From positions 1 to 5,627 of the forward strand of contig USCM01000136.1 in the NCBI GenBank assembly GCA_900553155.1: 5,627 nt of DNA, written 5' to 3'. The stretch comes from an uncultured Prevotella sp. (GTDB lineage: Bacteria; Bacteroidota; Bacteroidia; Bacteroidales; Bacteroidaceae). Under the pieces are notes generated by a model. The model searched no databases. It was not told the origin of the DNA and was given only the letters and a program-made list of their open reading frames with translations. Shown here in pieces: positions 1-5,476 of this stretch (the first letter of the stretch is position 1; each line of letters begins with the position of its first letter). Both the position numbers and the translations under genes were made by a program.

Positions 1-1
1 C

Positions 2-265
2 AAGGTGCGCACAGCCCTCTTCTGGGAGCGTGGCTTCGAGCTTGCTTTCGAGGGACAGCGCAAGTACGACCTCATACGTTGGGGCATCATAAAGGATGTT
101 CTCACACTGTTCGGTATGAACTCTAAGTTCAACTCGGGTACAACAAAGGGTTATCCTGCCTACATCAACTTCGTTGTTGGCAAGCACGAGCTATTCCCTA
201 TCCCATTGAATGAGATGCAGAGCAACCCGATGCTTGAGGGTAAGAACAATCCTGGATATAAGTAA
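2..265 (+). CDS. SusD/RagB family nutrient-binding outer-membrane lipoprotein, C-terminal fragment
   Basis: This is the last 87 codons of a SusD-like protein; the 5' part lies off the left edge, so position 2 is only the first complete in-frame codon. SusD-family proteins are surface lipoproteins that cap a SusC TonB-dependent transporter and bind glycan before import. Two family signatures are visible. The first is ERGFELAFEGQRKYDLIRWG, the conserved 'ER..EL.FEG.R..DLIRWG' block. The second is the closing LFPIPLNEM...NP....NNPGYK, matching the usual 'PIP..E...NP...QNPGY' C-terminus, so the protein ends at its normal place. The N-terminal lipobox and most of the TPR-like helical region are outside the window. 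A SusC gene is expected directly upstream (inference). The genes downstream on the same strand make this part of a polysaccharide utilization locus. Confidence 0.95.
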   Translation, partial: KVRTALFWERGFELAFEGQRKYDLIRWGIIKDVLTLFGMNSKFNSGTTKGYPAYINFVVGKHELFPIPLNEMQSNPMLEGKNNPGYK

Positions 266-273
266 AAATCTAC

Positions 274-308
274 GTTGGGGTGCATCTTAACCAACTATGC
301 ACCCCAAC
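274..308 (+). terminator. Intercistronic hairpin after the susD-like gene (attenuator or mRNA stabiliser)
   Basis: A perfect 12-bp stem (GTTGGGGTGCAT at 274-285 pairing with ATGCACCCCAAC at 297-308) with an 11-nt loop begins 9 nt after the SusD stop codon. No T-run follows the right arm, so a full intrinsic terminator is unlikely. A partial terminator, or a 3'-end stabiliser that gives SusC/SusD mRNA a different level from the downstream genes, fits better. The role is inferred; the stem is read directly. Confidence 0.6.
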
Positions 309-342
309 ACATATTACTAACTATATTTAAAACAACAAAACA

Positions 343-876
343 ATGAAAATCAAAAGCATTATCAAAGCTGCCTTTGTTGCAGTGGCTCTCTTTGTAAGCA
401 GCGTGGCTAACGCTCAGGAAATGAAGCCAGAGGTATTCAACTTCCACAAGTTTGTAGGTCTGCCTACAGGTGCATGGACAATCGACCAGAAGCTCGACGG
501 AGTTAAGGTGGAGCGTCGCCGCAGCAATATGACACTTACCTTTGCACAGGGCGAGGGCAAGAAGTCGCCCGACTACAGCGTGTGCATCAACAGCAAGGAC
601 GAGGACGTAAACGCAGTGCGCTTGCTTATGGGCAACACAATGAAGATAAGCTCGGAGAAGAACAACATCACACAGGTACAGTTCTTCTATACCACACGTG
701 CCAAGGCAGCATACGGCAAGAACTATAGCATGCAGCCTGAGGGTTCGTACCCAGGCGACAAGCAGTATACATATATATGGACTGGCAAGTCGAAGACTTT
801 TGAGCTGACCAACCTTACTAATAAGGGTGGTATCGAGATTCACAAGATTATCGTTACTTGCGAGCCTGCCGAATAA
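343..876 (+). CDS. Small secreted beta-rich protein of unknown function, paralogue of the next gene (no C-terminal tail)
   Basis: This encodes a 177-residue exported protein. Residues 1-24 form a signal peptide: basic MKIK, a hydrophobic core, then VANA before Gln25, a typical signal peptidase I site. There is no lipobox cysteine, so the mature product of about 153 residues should be soluble in the periplasm or secreted. The mature part alternates short hydrophobic and polar stretches as in a beta-sandwich, and ends with a pattern YIWTGKS..FELTN....GIEIHKIIVT. A pattern of the type W-x-G...F.N....I..I.V recurs in jelly-roll-like domains of Bacteroidetes surface proteins. I do not recognise a named family. 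It aligns along its whole length with the next protein (W45, the GNTMKISSEK block, W146 and the GIEI block all have counterparts). ATG 343 is chosen because it starts the signal peptide. Its PUL location suggests glycan binding, which is inference. Confidence 0.85.
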   Translation: MKIKSIIKAAFVAVALFVSSVANAQEMKPEVFNFHKFVGLPTGAWTIDQKLDGVKVERRRSNMTLTFAQGEGKKSPDYSVCINSKDEDVNAVRLLMGNTMKISSEKNNITQVQFFYTTRAKAAYGKNYSMQPEGSYPGDKQYTYIWTGKSKTFELTNLTNKGGIEIHKIIVTCEPAE

Positions 877-908
877 ACAAAGTAATCAAACTAATAAACA
901 ATAAGACA

Positions 909-1583
909 ATGAACAATATTTTACGTATGGCTTTTGTAGCCGCAGTAGCACTCGTAAGTGCCAACACATTTGCACAGGACGCAGATGTAACATTCTCATT
1001 AACCAAGATGGTTGACAATGGTTGGACAAAGGGCCAGAGCCTTGACAAAGTAGAGTATTCACAGAAGGGTGTAACCATCGCTTTCAGCAAGGCCGACGGC
1101 GAGACCGACCCAATCTACAGAGAGGTAGAAGATAGCAAGGGCAATAAGAGTGTTATTGCTGCGCTCACTATTGGCAACAAGCTCACACTTACTTCAGAGA
1201 AGCTTACCTTTACTAAGATTCAGTTTAAGCCTACTGCTAAGGGCAAGTCGCCAAAGGCAGAGAAGAGCGGTCCTAACTATGAGATGAGCGAAGGCAAATA
1301 TGTTGGTCCAGAAGGCGAAACAGATGCTACCAAATATGTTTGGGAAGGCGAGACATCTAACTTCTTCATTAAGAACGTTAGCAACAAGAACGGTATTGAG
1401 TTCAACTCTATTATGATTTGGGCCAAGGACGGCGCCACTGGTGTAGAGTCTGTGTTCCAGTTCAACATCAAGAACGGCAAGGTATACGACCTCAACGGCA
1501 CATACGTTGGCAACAGCCTTGACAACGTAACAAAGAGTGGTGTATACGTAGTAAACGGAAAGAAAACTGTGGTTAAGAAGTAA
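909..1583 (+). CDS. Secreted beta-rich protein of unknown function with type IX-like C-terminal sorting tail
   Basis: This encodes a 224-residue protein when started at ATG 909, where a clean signal peptide begins (MNNILRMAFVAAVALVSANTFA, cleavage probably before Gln23). The frame stays open upstream to 858, but that would overlap the previous gene and put polar residues before the signal. Residues 25-172 are a diverged copy of the preceding protein: GWTKGQSLDKVE, GNKLTLTSEKLTFTKIQF, and YVWEGE...NVSNKNGIEFNSIMI. Unlike its neighbour it has an extra C-terminal segment, about residues 175-224, starting ATGVESV, then KVYDLNGTYV and ending GVYVVNGKKTVVKK. This resembles the short type IX secretion sorting domains common in Prevotella, which would direct the protein across the outer membrane and to the surface. 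It lies 32 nt after the previous stop, and its TAA directly precedes the ATG of the lyase gene. The biochemical function is unknown; a surface glycan-binding accessory role is inferred. Confidence 0.88.
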   Translation: MNNILRMAFVAAVALVSANTFAQDADVTFSLTKMVDNGWTKGQSLDKVEYSQKGVTIAFSKADGETDPIYREVEDSKGNKSVIAALTIGNKLTLTSEKLTFTKIQFKPTAKGKSPKAEKSGPNYEMSEGKYVGPEGETDATKYVWEGETSNFFIKNVSNKNGIEFNSIMIWAKDGATGVESVFQFNIKNGKVYDLNGTYVGNSLDNVTKSGVYVVNGKKTVVKK

Positions 1584-4199
1584 ATGAAAAAAATCCGCAT
1601 TATATTATTGGGGCAAGCTTTGGCGTTATCAATGATAGCGCCGGGGCTTGCCTCGTGCGATTCGGGCGAGATGTTGTCGGTTAAGGATGCCCCTTCTACA
1701 GAGGATGTTGCAGCCGGCGACAAGGAGTATCCAGAGGCATGGCACGACAAGATGCGCACCATGCCATATCCAAAGCTCGACAACGAGTTGGTAGTTAATC
1801 CCTCGCCGCTTATCGTTCCACAGTCGCTCAAGACCAAGGACTCCATCCAGTTTGAGCTGTCGCAAGACAAGGACTTTGGCTCTTCGCCCACATCGGTGCC
1901 TACCATCACCGTTGGTACACGTGCCTCGCAGCCAGTTATCACCTCCAAGTTTGTGCGTTGGAATATGTTTAACCCACACCAGGTGCTCAATGCCGGCACA
2001 TGGTACTGGCGCTATCGTCTAAAGGCACGTAATGGCGAGCCGGGCGAGTGGAGTGCTCCAATCGAGTTTAGGGTGTCGGGCACAGAGAAGCAGTTTGTAA
2101 CACCTAAGTACGAGGTGTTCTTCAAGAACATGTCTACAACCCATCCGCGTCTGCATCCGTATGTAGACGACAAGTTGGCTGCTGCCCGCAAGAAGATTAC
2201 GAGCATCGACGGCTATAAGAATATGATAAACGATGCCGACAAGAAGGTGGCTGTTGACGTTGAGGCTATGGCCGACCCATTTGTCGACAACAGCAATGGT
2301 CAGGTTTGGTTGCTATCTCAGTATCTGCACACAGCTTATCTGCTCACTACAGGTCAGAACAATGCCGAGCTTAAGCAGAAGAATCCGCAGTACAAGGCTA
2401 AGATGTTGTCTACAGTGCGCACACTGCTCAACAAGCCTATACCATCAGACATCTCCGACAACTTCAAACTGTCGAATGCAGCCTTGAGCTTTATGCCGGC
2501 ATACGACCTATTCTACGACGAGCTTACCTCGGAGGAGCGTACAAAGATAGAGAACATACTGTACACTATCATCAACAAGTTCTTCCCATGGTCGTTTGGT
2601 GTTGAGGAGAACCACATCTTCGACAACCACTTCTGGCAGAAGAATATGCGTACGTACTTGCAGATAGCCTATCTGCTTGCCGACAAGCCGGATAAGTATC
2701 CTAAGGTATTGCCTATCATGGAGTATCTCTACGAGTTGTGGACAGCACGTGCCCCGGCAATGGGCTACAACCGCGACGGAGGTTGGGAGAACGGCACCAA
2801 GTACTTCGGCGACAATGTAGAGACACTGTCGTATATCCCACTGCTCTTCGGCAAGATTACGGGCTTCGACTTCTTCCAGCATCCTTGGTACGACAATGCC
2901 GGAAAGACCATGATATACACCTGGCCGCCTACATCAAAGAGCCTCGGCTTTGGCGATGGAGTGGAGTGGTACGCCACACCGACACGCCAGCGTGTAGCCT
3001 TTGCCGACTTCCTTGCACGCCAGAAGGGCGACGTCTATGCCGGATGGTATGCCACACAGCAGCCAAAGGCTCTGCGCAACGCTCCTGAGTTGCGTCTGTA
3101 CCGTATGTGCAACTTCGACAAGAAGGTTGCTACAGCCCTGCCCGAGGATATGCCTAAGATGATTTGGCTGCAGGATATGGGCGAGGTGCTTATGCACTCC
3201 GACCTCAACAACGCTGCCAACGACTTCTCTATGTCGTTCCGTTCGAGCACCTTTGGTTCGGGCAGTCATACGCTTGCCGACCAAAACTCGTTCAACCTCC
3301 TGTACAAGGGCGACTATGTGTACCACAACACAGGCTACTACATCAACTTCAGTGGCAAGCACAACCTGCTGTCTTACCGCCACACACGTGCCCACAACTC
3401 TATACTTGTTAACGGCATAGGTCAGCCTTTCTCTACAACAGGCTACGGCGACGTGGTGCGTGCTATGGGTGGCGACCACATTGCCTACTGTCTTGGCGAC
3501 GCGTCGCATGCCTATAACGGCATTAGCGAGGACGATTTGTGGGTTGACGCCTTTAAGAAGGCGGGCATTGCGCAGACACCAGAGTATGGCTTTGGCAAGA
3601 CTCCGCTTAAGAAGTATCGCCGCCACATGCTGATGCTCTATCCCAACATCCTCGTTATCTACGACGAGTTGGAGGCTACAGAGGCTACACGTTGGGACTG
3701 GTTGTTGCATAGCGACACCAAGTTCACTATCGACAATACGGCGCATACGCTTACAACAACCAACGCTACTGCTGGCTTCGTGGCTCGCACACAGCTCTTC
3801 TCTAACGATGCCATGTCGTTGTCGCAGACCGACCAGTTCTTCTGCGATCCTGATGGAGGTGTTACAAGCAAGTACAAGCGCCAGTGGCACATGACGGCAC
3901 AGATACCTAACAGCAGCTCTACCCGTGTGCTTGCTATCGTTCAGGTGGGTGCTAATGAGGATGCTCTGCTGCCTATAACACAGAATGGCAACGTCTACAC
4001 TATCGGCAATTGGACCATCGATGCCTCAATGGCTTTGATATCTACAGCGGCTCTGAAGATAACCAATAGCACCCTGCCGGAGGTTAGCTTCGTGTATGAC
4101 GCCCGCACCAACTCGTCGCTCTACGACACTGTGTCGGGCATTATGCAGACACAGACTCAGACCGACCGCACTCCGGTTATGACGAGAGGTATGGAGTAA
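1584..4199 (+). CDS. Heparinase II/III-family polysaccharide lyase lipoprotein with DUF4962-like N-terminal region
   Basis: This encodes an 871-residue putative lyase that would cleave a uronic-acid-containing polysaccharide by beta-elimination. Residues 1-25 form a lipoprotein signal with lipobox LASC and Cys25 as the lipidated residue, so the enzyme is probably membrane-anchored. Residues about 65-165 look like a fibronectin-type beta-sandwich (TWYWRYRLKA...GEWSAPIEFRV), as in DUF4962-type N-termini. Residues about 185-510 are helix-rich and would form the alpha/alpha toroid. Residues about 545-830 form the heparinase II/III C-terminal beta-sandwich. Candidate catalytic residues by family analogy are Asn-His at 343-344 or 348-349, Tyr395 in MGYNRDGGWENG, and His562 in SHTLADQNSF. 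The HTRAHNSILVNG motif (600-611) is also typical. No frameshift or missing block is seen. Substrate (glycosaminoglycan, alginate-like, pectic or other) cannot be told from sequence. The ATG abuts the previous stop, which suggests translational coupling, and a strong hairpin follows 22 nt after the stop. Confidence 0.9.
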   Translation: MKKIRIILLGQALALSMIAPGLASCDSGEMLSVKDAPSTEDVAAGDKEYPEAWHDKMRTMPYPKLDNELVVNPSPLIVPQSLKTKDSIQFELSQDKDFGSSPTSVPTITVGTRASQPVITSKFVRWNMFNPHQVLNAGTWYWRYRLKARNGEPGEWSAPIEFRVSGTEKQFVTPKYEVFFKNMSTTHPRLHPYVDDKLAAARKKITSIDGYKNMINDADKKVAVDVEAMADPFVDNSNGQVWLLSQYLHTAYLLTTGQNNAELKQKNPQYKAKMLSTVRTLLNKPIPSDISDNFKLSNAALSFMPAYDLFYDELTSEERTKIENILYTIINKFFPWSFGVEENHIFDNHFWQKNMRTYLQIAYLLADKPDKYPKVLPIMEYLYELWTARAPAMGYNRDGGWENGTKYFGDNVETLSYIPLLFGKITGFDFFQHPWYDNAGKTMIYTWPPTSKSLGFGDGVEWYATPTRQRVAFADFLARQKGDVYAGWYATQQPKALRNAPELRLYRMCNFDKKVATALPEDMPKMIWLQDMGEVLMHSDLNNAANDFSMSFRSSTFGSGSHTLADQNSFNLLYKGDYVYHNTGYYINFSGKHNLLSYRHTRAHNSILVNGIGQPFSTTGYGDVVRAMGGDHIAYCLGDASHAYNGISEDDLWVDAFKKAGIAQTPEYGFGKTPLKKYRRHMLMLYPNILVIYDELEATEATRWDWLLHSDTKFTIDNTAHTLTTTNATAGFVARTQLFSNDAMSLSQTDQFFCDPDGGVTSKYKRQWHMTAQIPNSSSTRVLAIVQVGANEDALLPITQNGNVYTIGNWTIDASMALISTAALKITNSTLPEVSFVYDARTNSSLYDTVSGIMQTQTQTDRTPVMTRGME

Positions 4200-4221
4200 G
4201 GGAAAGCCTTATAATAAAGGT

Positions 4222-4270
4222 TGCATATAAAAGGAGGTATGGTCACGAACCATACCTCCTTTTATATGCA
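4222..4270. terminator. Strong intrinsic terminator closing the PUL operon
   Basis: A perfect 22-bp inverted repeat (arms 4222-4243 and 4249-4270) surrounds the 5-nt loop CACGA, beginning 22 nt after the lyase stop codon. The right arm contains CCTCCTTTT and the left arm the complementary AAAAGGAGG, so the hairpin could act from either side. No clean T-tract follows immediately, though T-rich sequence appears at 4284-4295. It is unusually long for an intrinsic terminator but is in the right place to end the transcript of the left-hand operon. Confidence 0.8.
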
Positions 4271-4283
4271 CTATACTAATATG

Positions 4284-4425
4284 TTTTTCTTTTTTAACCC
4301 CTCATTCTATCACTTTTTAACGGATGTATGACTATAAGTGGCGGATATACAATGGGTTATGGAAGTGTTAGGTTGCGGCGTAGCCCTTCCATCTATCACT
4401 GATCTAACACTAATCTTTCACTGAC
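4284..4425 (+). repeat. Left arm of a long imperfect inverted repeat (pairs with 4970-5110)
   Basis: The arm starts at a T-rich stretch and TAACCC, contains TCTATCACTTTTTA (4306-4319), an AGTGTTAGGT block (4364-4373) and CTATCAC-GATCT (from 4393), and ends about CACTG. Each block reappears in the same order and nearly the same spacing on the minus strand of 4970-5110. By hand count 25 of 28 positions match around TAACCC...CTATCACTTTTTA, and about 48 of 60 in the AGTGTTAGG...CACTG part. The central 43 bp between them is equal in length but has diverged. A 7-bp stem ATGGAAG/CTTCCAT (4359-4365 with 4386-4392) lies inside. There is no transposase nearby. It could be the end of a miniature transposable element or one copy of a dispersed repeat family. 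Confidence 0.75.
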
Positions 4426-4456
4426 ATAACATAGCATTAGTTCCTATACATTTTTT

Positions 4457-4524
4457 AGACAAGAGAACATAAGAACAAAAGACTGGGTGTGTATTTTAAG
4501 ACAAGAGAACATAAGAACAAAAGA
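4457..4524 (+). repeat. Perfect 26-bp direct repeat, two copies with a 42-bp period
   Basis: AGACAAGAGAACATAAGAAC plus AAAAGA occurs at 4457-4482 and again, identical, at 4499-4524, separated by 16 bp. T- and A-rich sequence precedes both copies (TTTTTT and ATTTTA), so the duplicated unit may be slightly longer. A shorter GAGAACAT echo follows near 4550. The repeat lies between the two long inverted arms. Short open frames across it are purine-rich and unconvincing as genes. Confidence 0.85.
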
Positions 4525-4595
4525 GAGGATGTTGGCAGCTTGGATATATGAGAACATGAGTTTGGTTGGGTGTGTAGCCCAACACTCGCAGTTGG

Positions 4596-4609
4596 CGCCG
4601 CCTTCGGCG
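4596..4609. other. Small GC-rich hairpin
   Basis: CGCCG (4596-4600) and CGGCG (4605-4609) form a 5-bp stem around CCTT, in a locally GC-rich patch inside AT-rich sequence. A further short stem GTTGGG/CCCAAC lies just upstream, within about 4565-4583. Neither is followed by a T-run. The role is unknown; these could be parts of a structured repeat. Confidence 0.4.
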
Positions 4610-4627
4610 ACGTCAGAGCCCAGTCCT

Positions 4628-4700
4628 ATTAACGTCCATTGCACGATAAAATATTACACGTTCATTAACGAACCATAAATTATACGTTCATTATACGAAC
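4628..4700 (+). repeat. Degenerate tandem repeats around ACGTTCATTA
   Basis: Two clear copies of about 22 bp, ATTACACGTTCATTAACGAAC (4653-4673) and ATTATACGTTCATTATACGAAC (4679-4700), are preceded by a weaker copy, ATTAACGTCCATTGCACGA (4628-4646). The period is about 25-26 bp. Each clear copy contains a short dyad (GTTC...GAAC). This could be a minisatellite remnant or a set of protein-binding sites; nothing in the sequence decides between them. Confidence 0.65.
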
Positions 4701-4742
4701 AATAGAACGCCAATCTCACCGATACTCCAAATACGGGATGCC

Positions 4743-4877
4743 CTATTTCCCATTGTATTTCTCCTCTAAATATTTGTGGTATGCTATTCTACCATTTATA
4801 TCATCAGTGCCTATTGTATCAGAAGGCACCACTCCTAACATACCCATAACCATATCAGGGATTTTAAGTGTCTCCAT
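4743..4877 (-). CDS. Possible 44-codon ORF of unknown function, or remnant of a longer gene
   Basis: From ATG at 4877 (reading leftwards) this gives a 44-residue peptide beginning METLKIPDMVMGMLGVV and ending KYLEEKYNGK. It is mixed in composition and looks more protein-like than the other short frames of the gap. A longer in-frame start exists at 4946 and would add 23 residues rich in Ile, Phe and Val that could be a membrane segment. The shorter start is preferred because a TATATTTG box (4914-4907) lies about 30 nt upstream of it and inside the longer version. No domain is recognised. It may be the decayed end of a gene whose remainder has been lost. It lies wholly between the long inverted arms. 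Confidence 0.4.
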   Translation of the reverse strand: METLKIPDMVMGMLGVVPSDTIGTDDINGRIAYHKYLEEKYNGK

Positions 4878-4906
4878 ATAGTGTTTTATTATAATGTTGT
4901 ATGTTG

Positions 4907-4927
4907 CAAATATAAATATTATATTTG
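4907..4927. promoter_or_regulatory. Divergent pair of Bacteroidetes -7 boxes in a palindrome
   Basis: CAAATATA (4907-4914) and TATATTTG (4920-4927) are inverted copies around 5 bp. Each reads TATATTTG on its own strand and matches the Bacteroidetes -7 consensus TAnnTTTG. The left box would drive leftward transcription into the small minus-strand ORF; the right box would drive rightward transcription into the right inverted arm. A weak -33 candidate (CTTG on the minus strand, CAAG at 4935-4938) lies 20 nt upstream of the left box. The region is AT-rich, so chance matches are possible. Confidence 0.45.
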
Positions 4928-4969
4928 AAACAAGCAAGCAAATCATATTTATTTTTCTATCTGTCCATG

Positions 4970-5110
4970 CAGTGTAAGGTTAGTGACAGATCTGTGATAG
5001 GTGAAAGGGGTATATCGCGACCTAACACTGCCGCTTTGTGCTTATACCCAATGGGTTACGAGGATGAAGGCGCTAAAAAGTGATAGATTGACGGGTTACG
5101 AAAATAAAAA
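4970..5110 (-). repeat. Right arm of the long imperfect inverted repeat (pairs with 4284-4425)
   Basis: Read on the minus strand from 5110, this gives a T-rich stretch, TAACCC, TCTATCACTTTTTA (5087-5074), AGTGTTAGGT, CTATCAC-GATCT and CACTG, the same order as the left arm. It also holds the perfect palindrome ACAGATCTGT (4986-4995). CCCAATGGG at 5047-5055 includes AATGGGTTA (5050-5058), which occurs in the left arm at 4351-4359 in direct rather than inverted orientation, so the middle of the arms is not a simple mirror copy. No obvious target-site duplication is seen outside the arms. Confidence 0.75.
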
Positions 5111-5121
5111 ATTTATATAGG

Positions 5122-5253
5122 TTTCAACAAAGCCTTGCCGACCTTCCAACAAAGGCTTAATGACCTTCCAACAAAGGCTTGATGACCGACCAATTAAGCC
5201 TTAGTGACCGACCAATTAAGCCTTAATGACCGACCAATTAAGCCTTTGTCACG
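5122..5253 (+). repeat. Array of six 22-bp tandem repeats in two subfamilies
   Basis: Six units start at 5122, 5144, 5166, 5188, 5210 and 5232, all exactly 22 bp. Units 1-3 follow TTYCAACAAAGSCTTnnnGACC and units 4-6 follow GACCAATTAAGCCTTnnTGACC, the last ending in CACG. The core is AAGCCTT in units 1, 4, 5 and 6 but AAGGCTT, its reverse complement, in units 2 and 3. Twenty-two bp is close to two helical turns, so equivalent sites would face nearly the same side of the DNA. The period is not a multiple of three and no spacers of unrelated sequence occur, so this is neither coding nor CRISPR. It ends 66 bp before a promoter-like box, so a regulatory role is possible. Confidence 0.92.
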
Positions 5254-5319
5254 CGCCAGTTATTCTTGCTTTACCAAAAGATTTTTACCCAATTTAATGC
5301 ATAGTATTAAAAAATATAC

Positions 5320-5327
5320 TATCTTTG
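5320..5327 (+). promoter_or_regulatory. Putative -7 box of the promoter for the right-hand gene
   Basis: TATCTTTG matches the Bacteroidetes -7 consensus TAnnTTTG. Transcription would begin around 5334, leaving a leader of roughly 140 nt before ATG 5477. The -33 element is weak; only TTTA at 5293-5296 is near, and its spacing is longer than usual. The box is the best candidate between the 22-bp repeat array and the next gene. Confidence 0.55.
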
Positions 5328-5362
5328 CAAATGAGACACTATATATATTAAGGTGTACTGCC

Positions 5363-5378
5363 GGGCAAAGCGTTGCCC
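5363..5378 (+). other. Leader hairpin ahead of the right-hand gene
   Basis: GGGCAA (5363-5368) and TTGCCC (5373-5378) form a 6-bp stem around AGCG, within the presumed 5' leader. A T-rich run (ACTCTTTCTTGTTATTC) follows about 12 nt later, so attenuation is conceivable, but the stem is short and the T-run is broken. No known riboswitch class is recognised. Confidence 0.4.
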
Positions 5379-5476
5379 AGCCAATGCGTTACTCTTTCTT
5401 GTTATTCTAAACTATACTTGCTGCTATACAAATAATAATAGAATAAACAATAATATAAACCTAAAAACTTAACGCA

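Noticed and set aside
322..329. TATATTTA as a promoter box for the first small secreted gene
   Set aside because: It lacks the final G of the TAnnTTTG consensus, has no clear -33 partner and lies only 13 nt before the ATG, which leaves almost no leader.
295..843. Long minus-strand open frame opposite the first small secreted protein
   Set aside because: It is antisense to a gene with a clear signal peptide and a paralogue, and its cysteine- and histidine-rich composition is typical of reverse-strand shadow translation.
858..908. Upstream extension of the second small protein
   Set aside because: Starting at 858 would overlap the preceding gene and place 17 polar and basic residues before an otherwise standard signal peptide; ATG 909 is better.
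2934..3890. 318-codon minus-strand open frame inside the lyase gene
   Set aside because: It lies wholly antisense to the conserved heparinase II/III domain and has no recognisable motif, so it reflects codon bias in the real gene.
4487..4678. 63-codon plus-strand frame (MCILRQENIRTK...)
   Set aside because: It runs through the second 26-bp repeat, the GC-rich hairpin and the degenerate repeats, has no domain and no promoter-like box nearby.
4284..5110. Complete insertion sequence
   Set aside because: The inverted arms are suggestive, but no frame between them is long enough or similar enough to be a transposase, and no target-site duplication was found.
5122..5253. CRISPR array
   Set aside because: The 22-bp units are contiguous, with no unique spacers between repeats, and no cas gene is visible.
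5204..5410. 68-codon plus-strand frame starting in the 22-bp repeats
   Set aside because: It begins inside the tandem array, whose period is not a multiple of three, and crosses the promoter box and leader hairpin of the right-hand gene.
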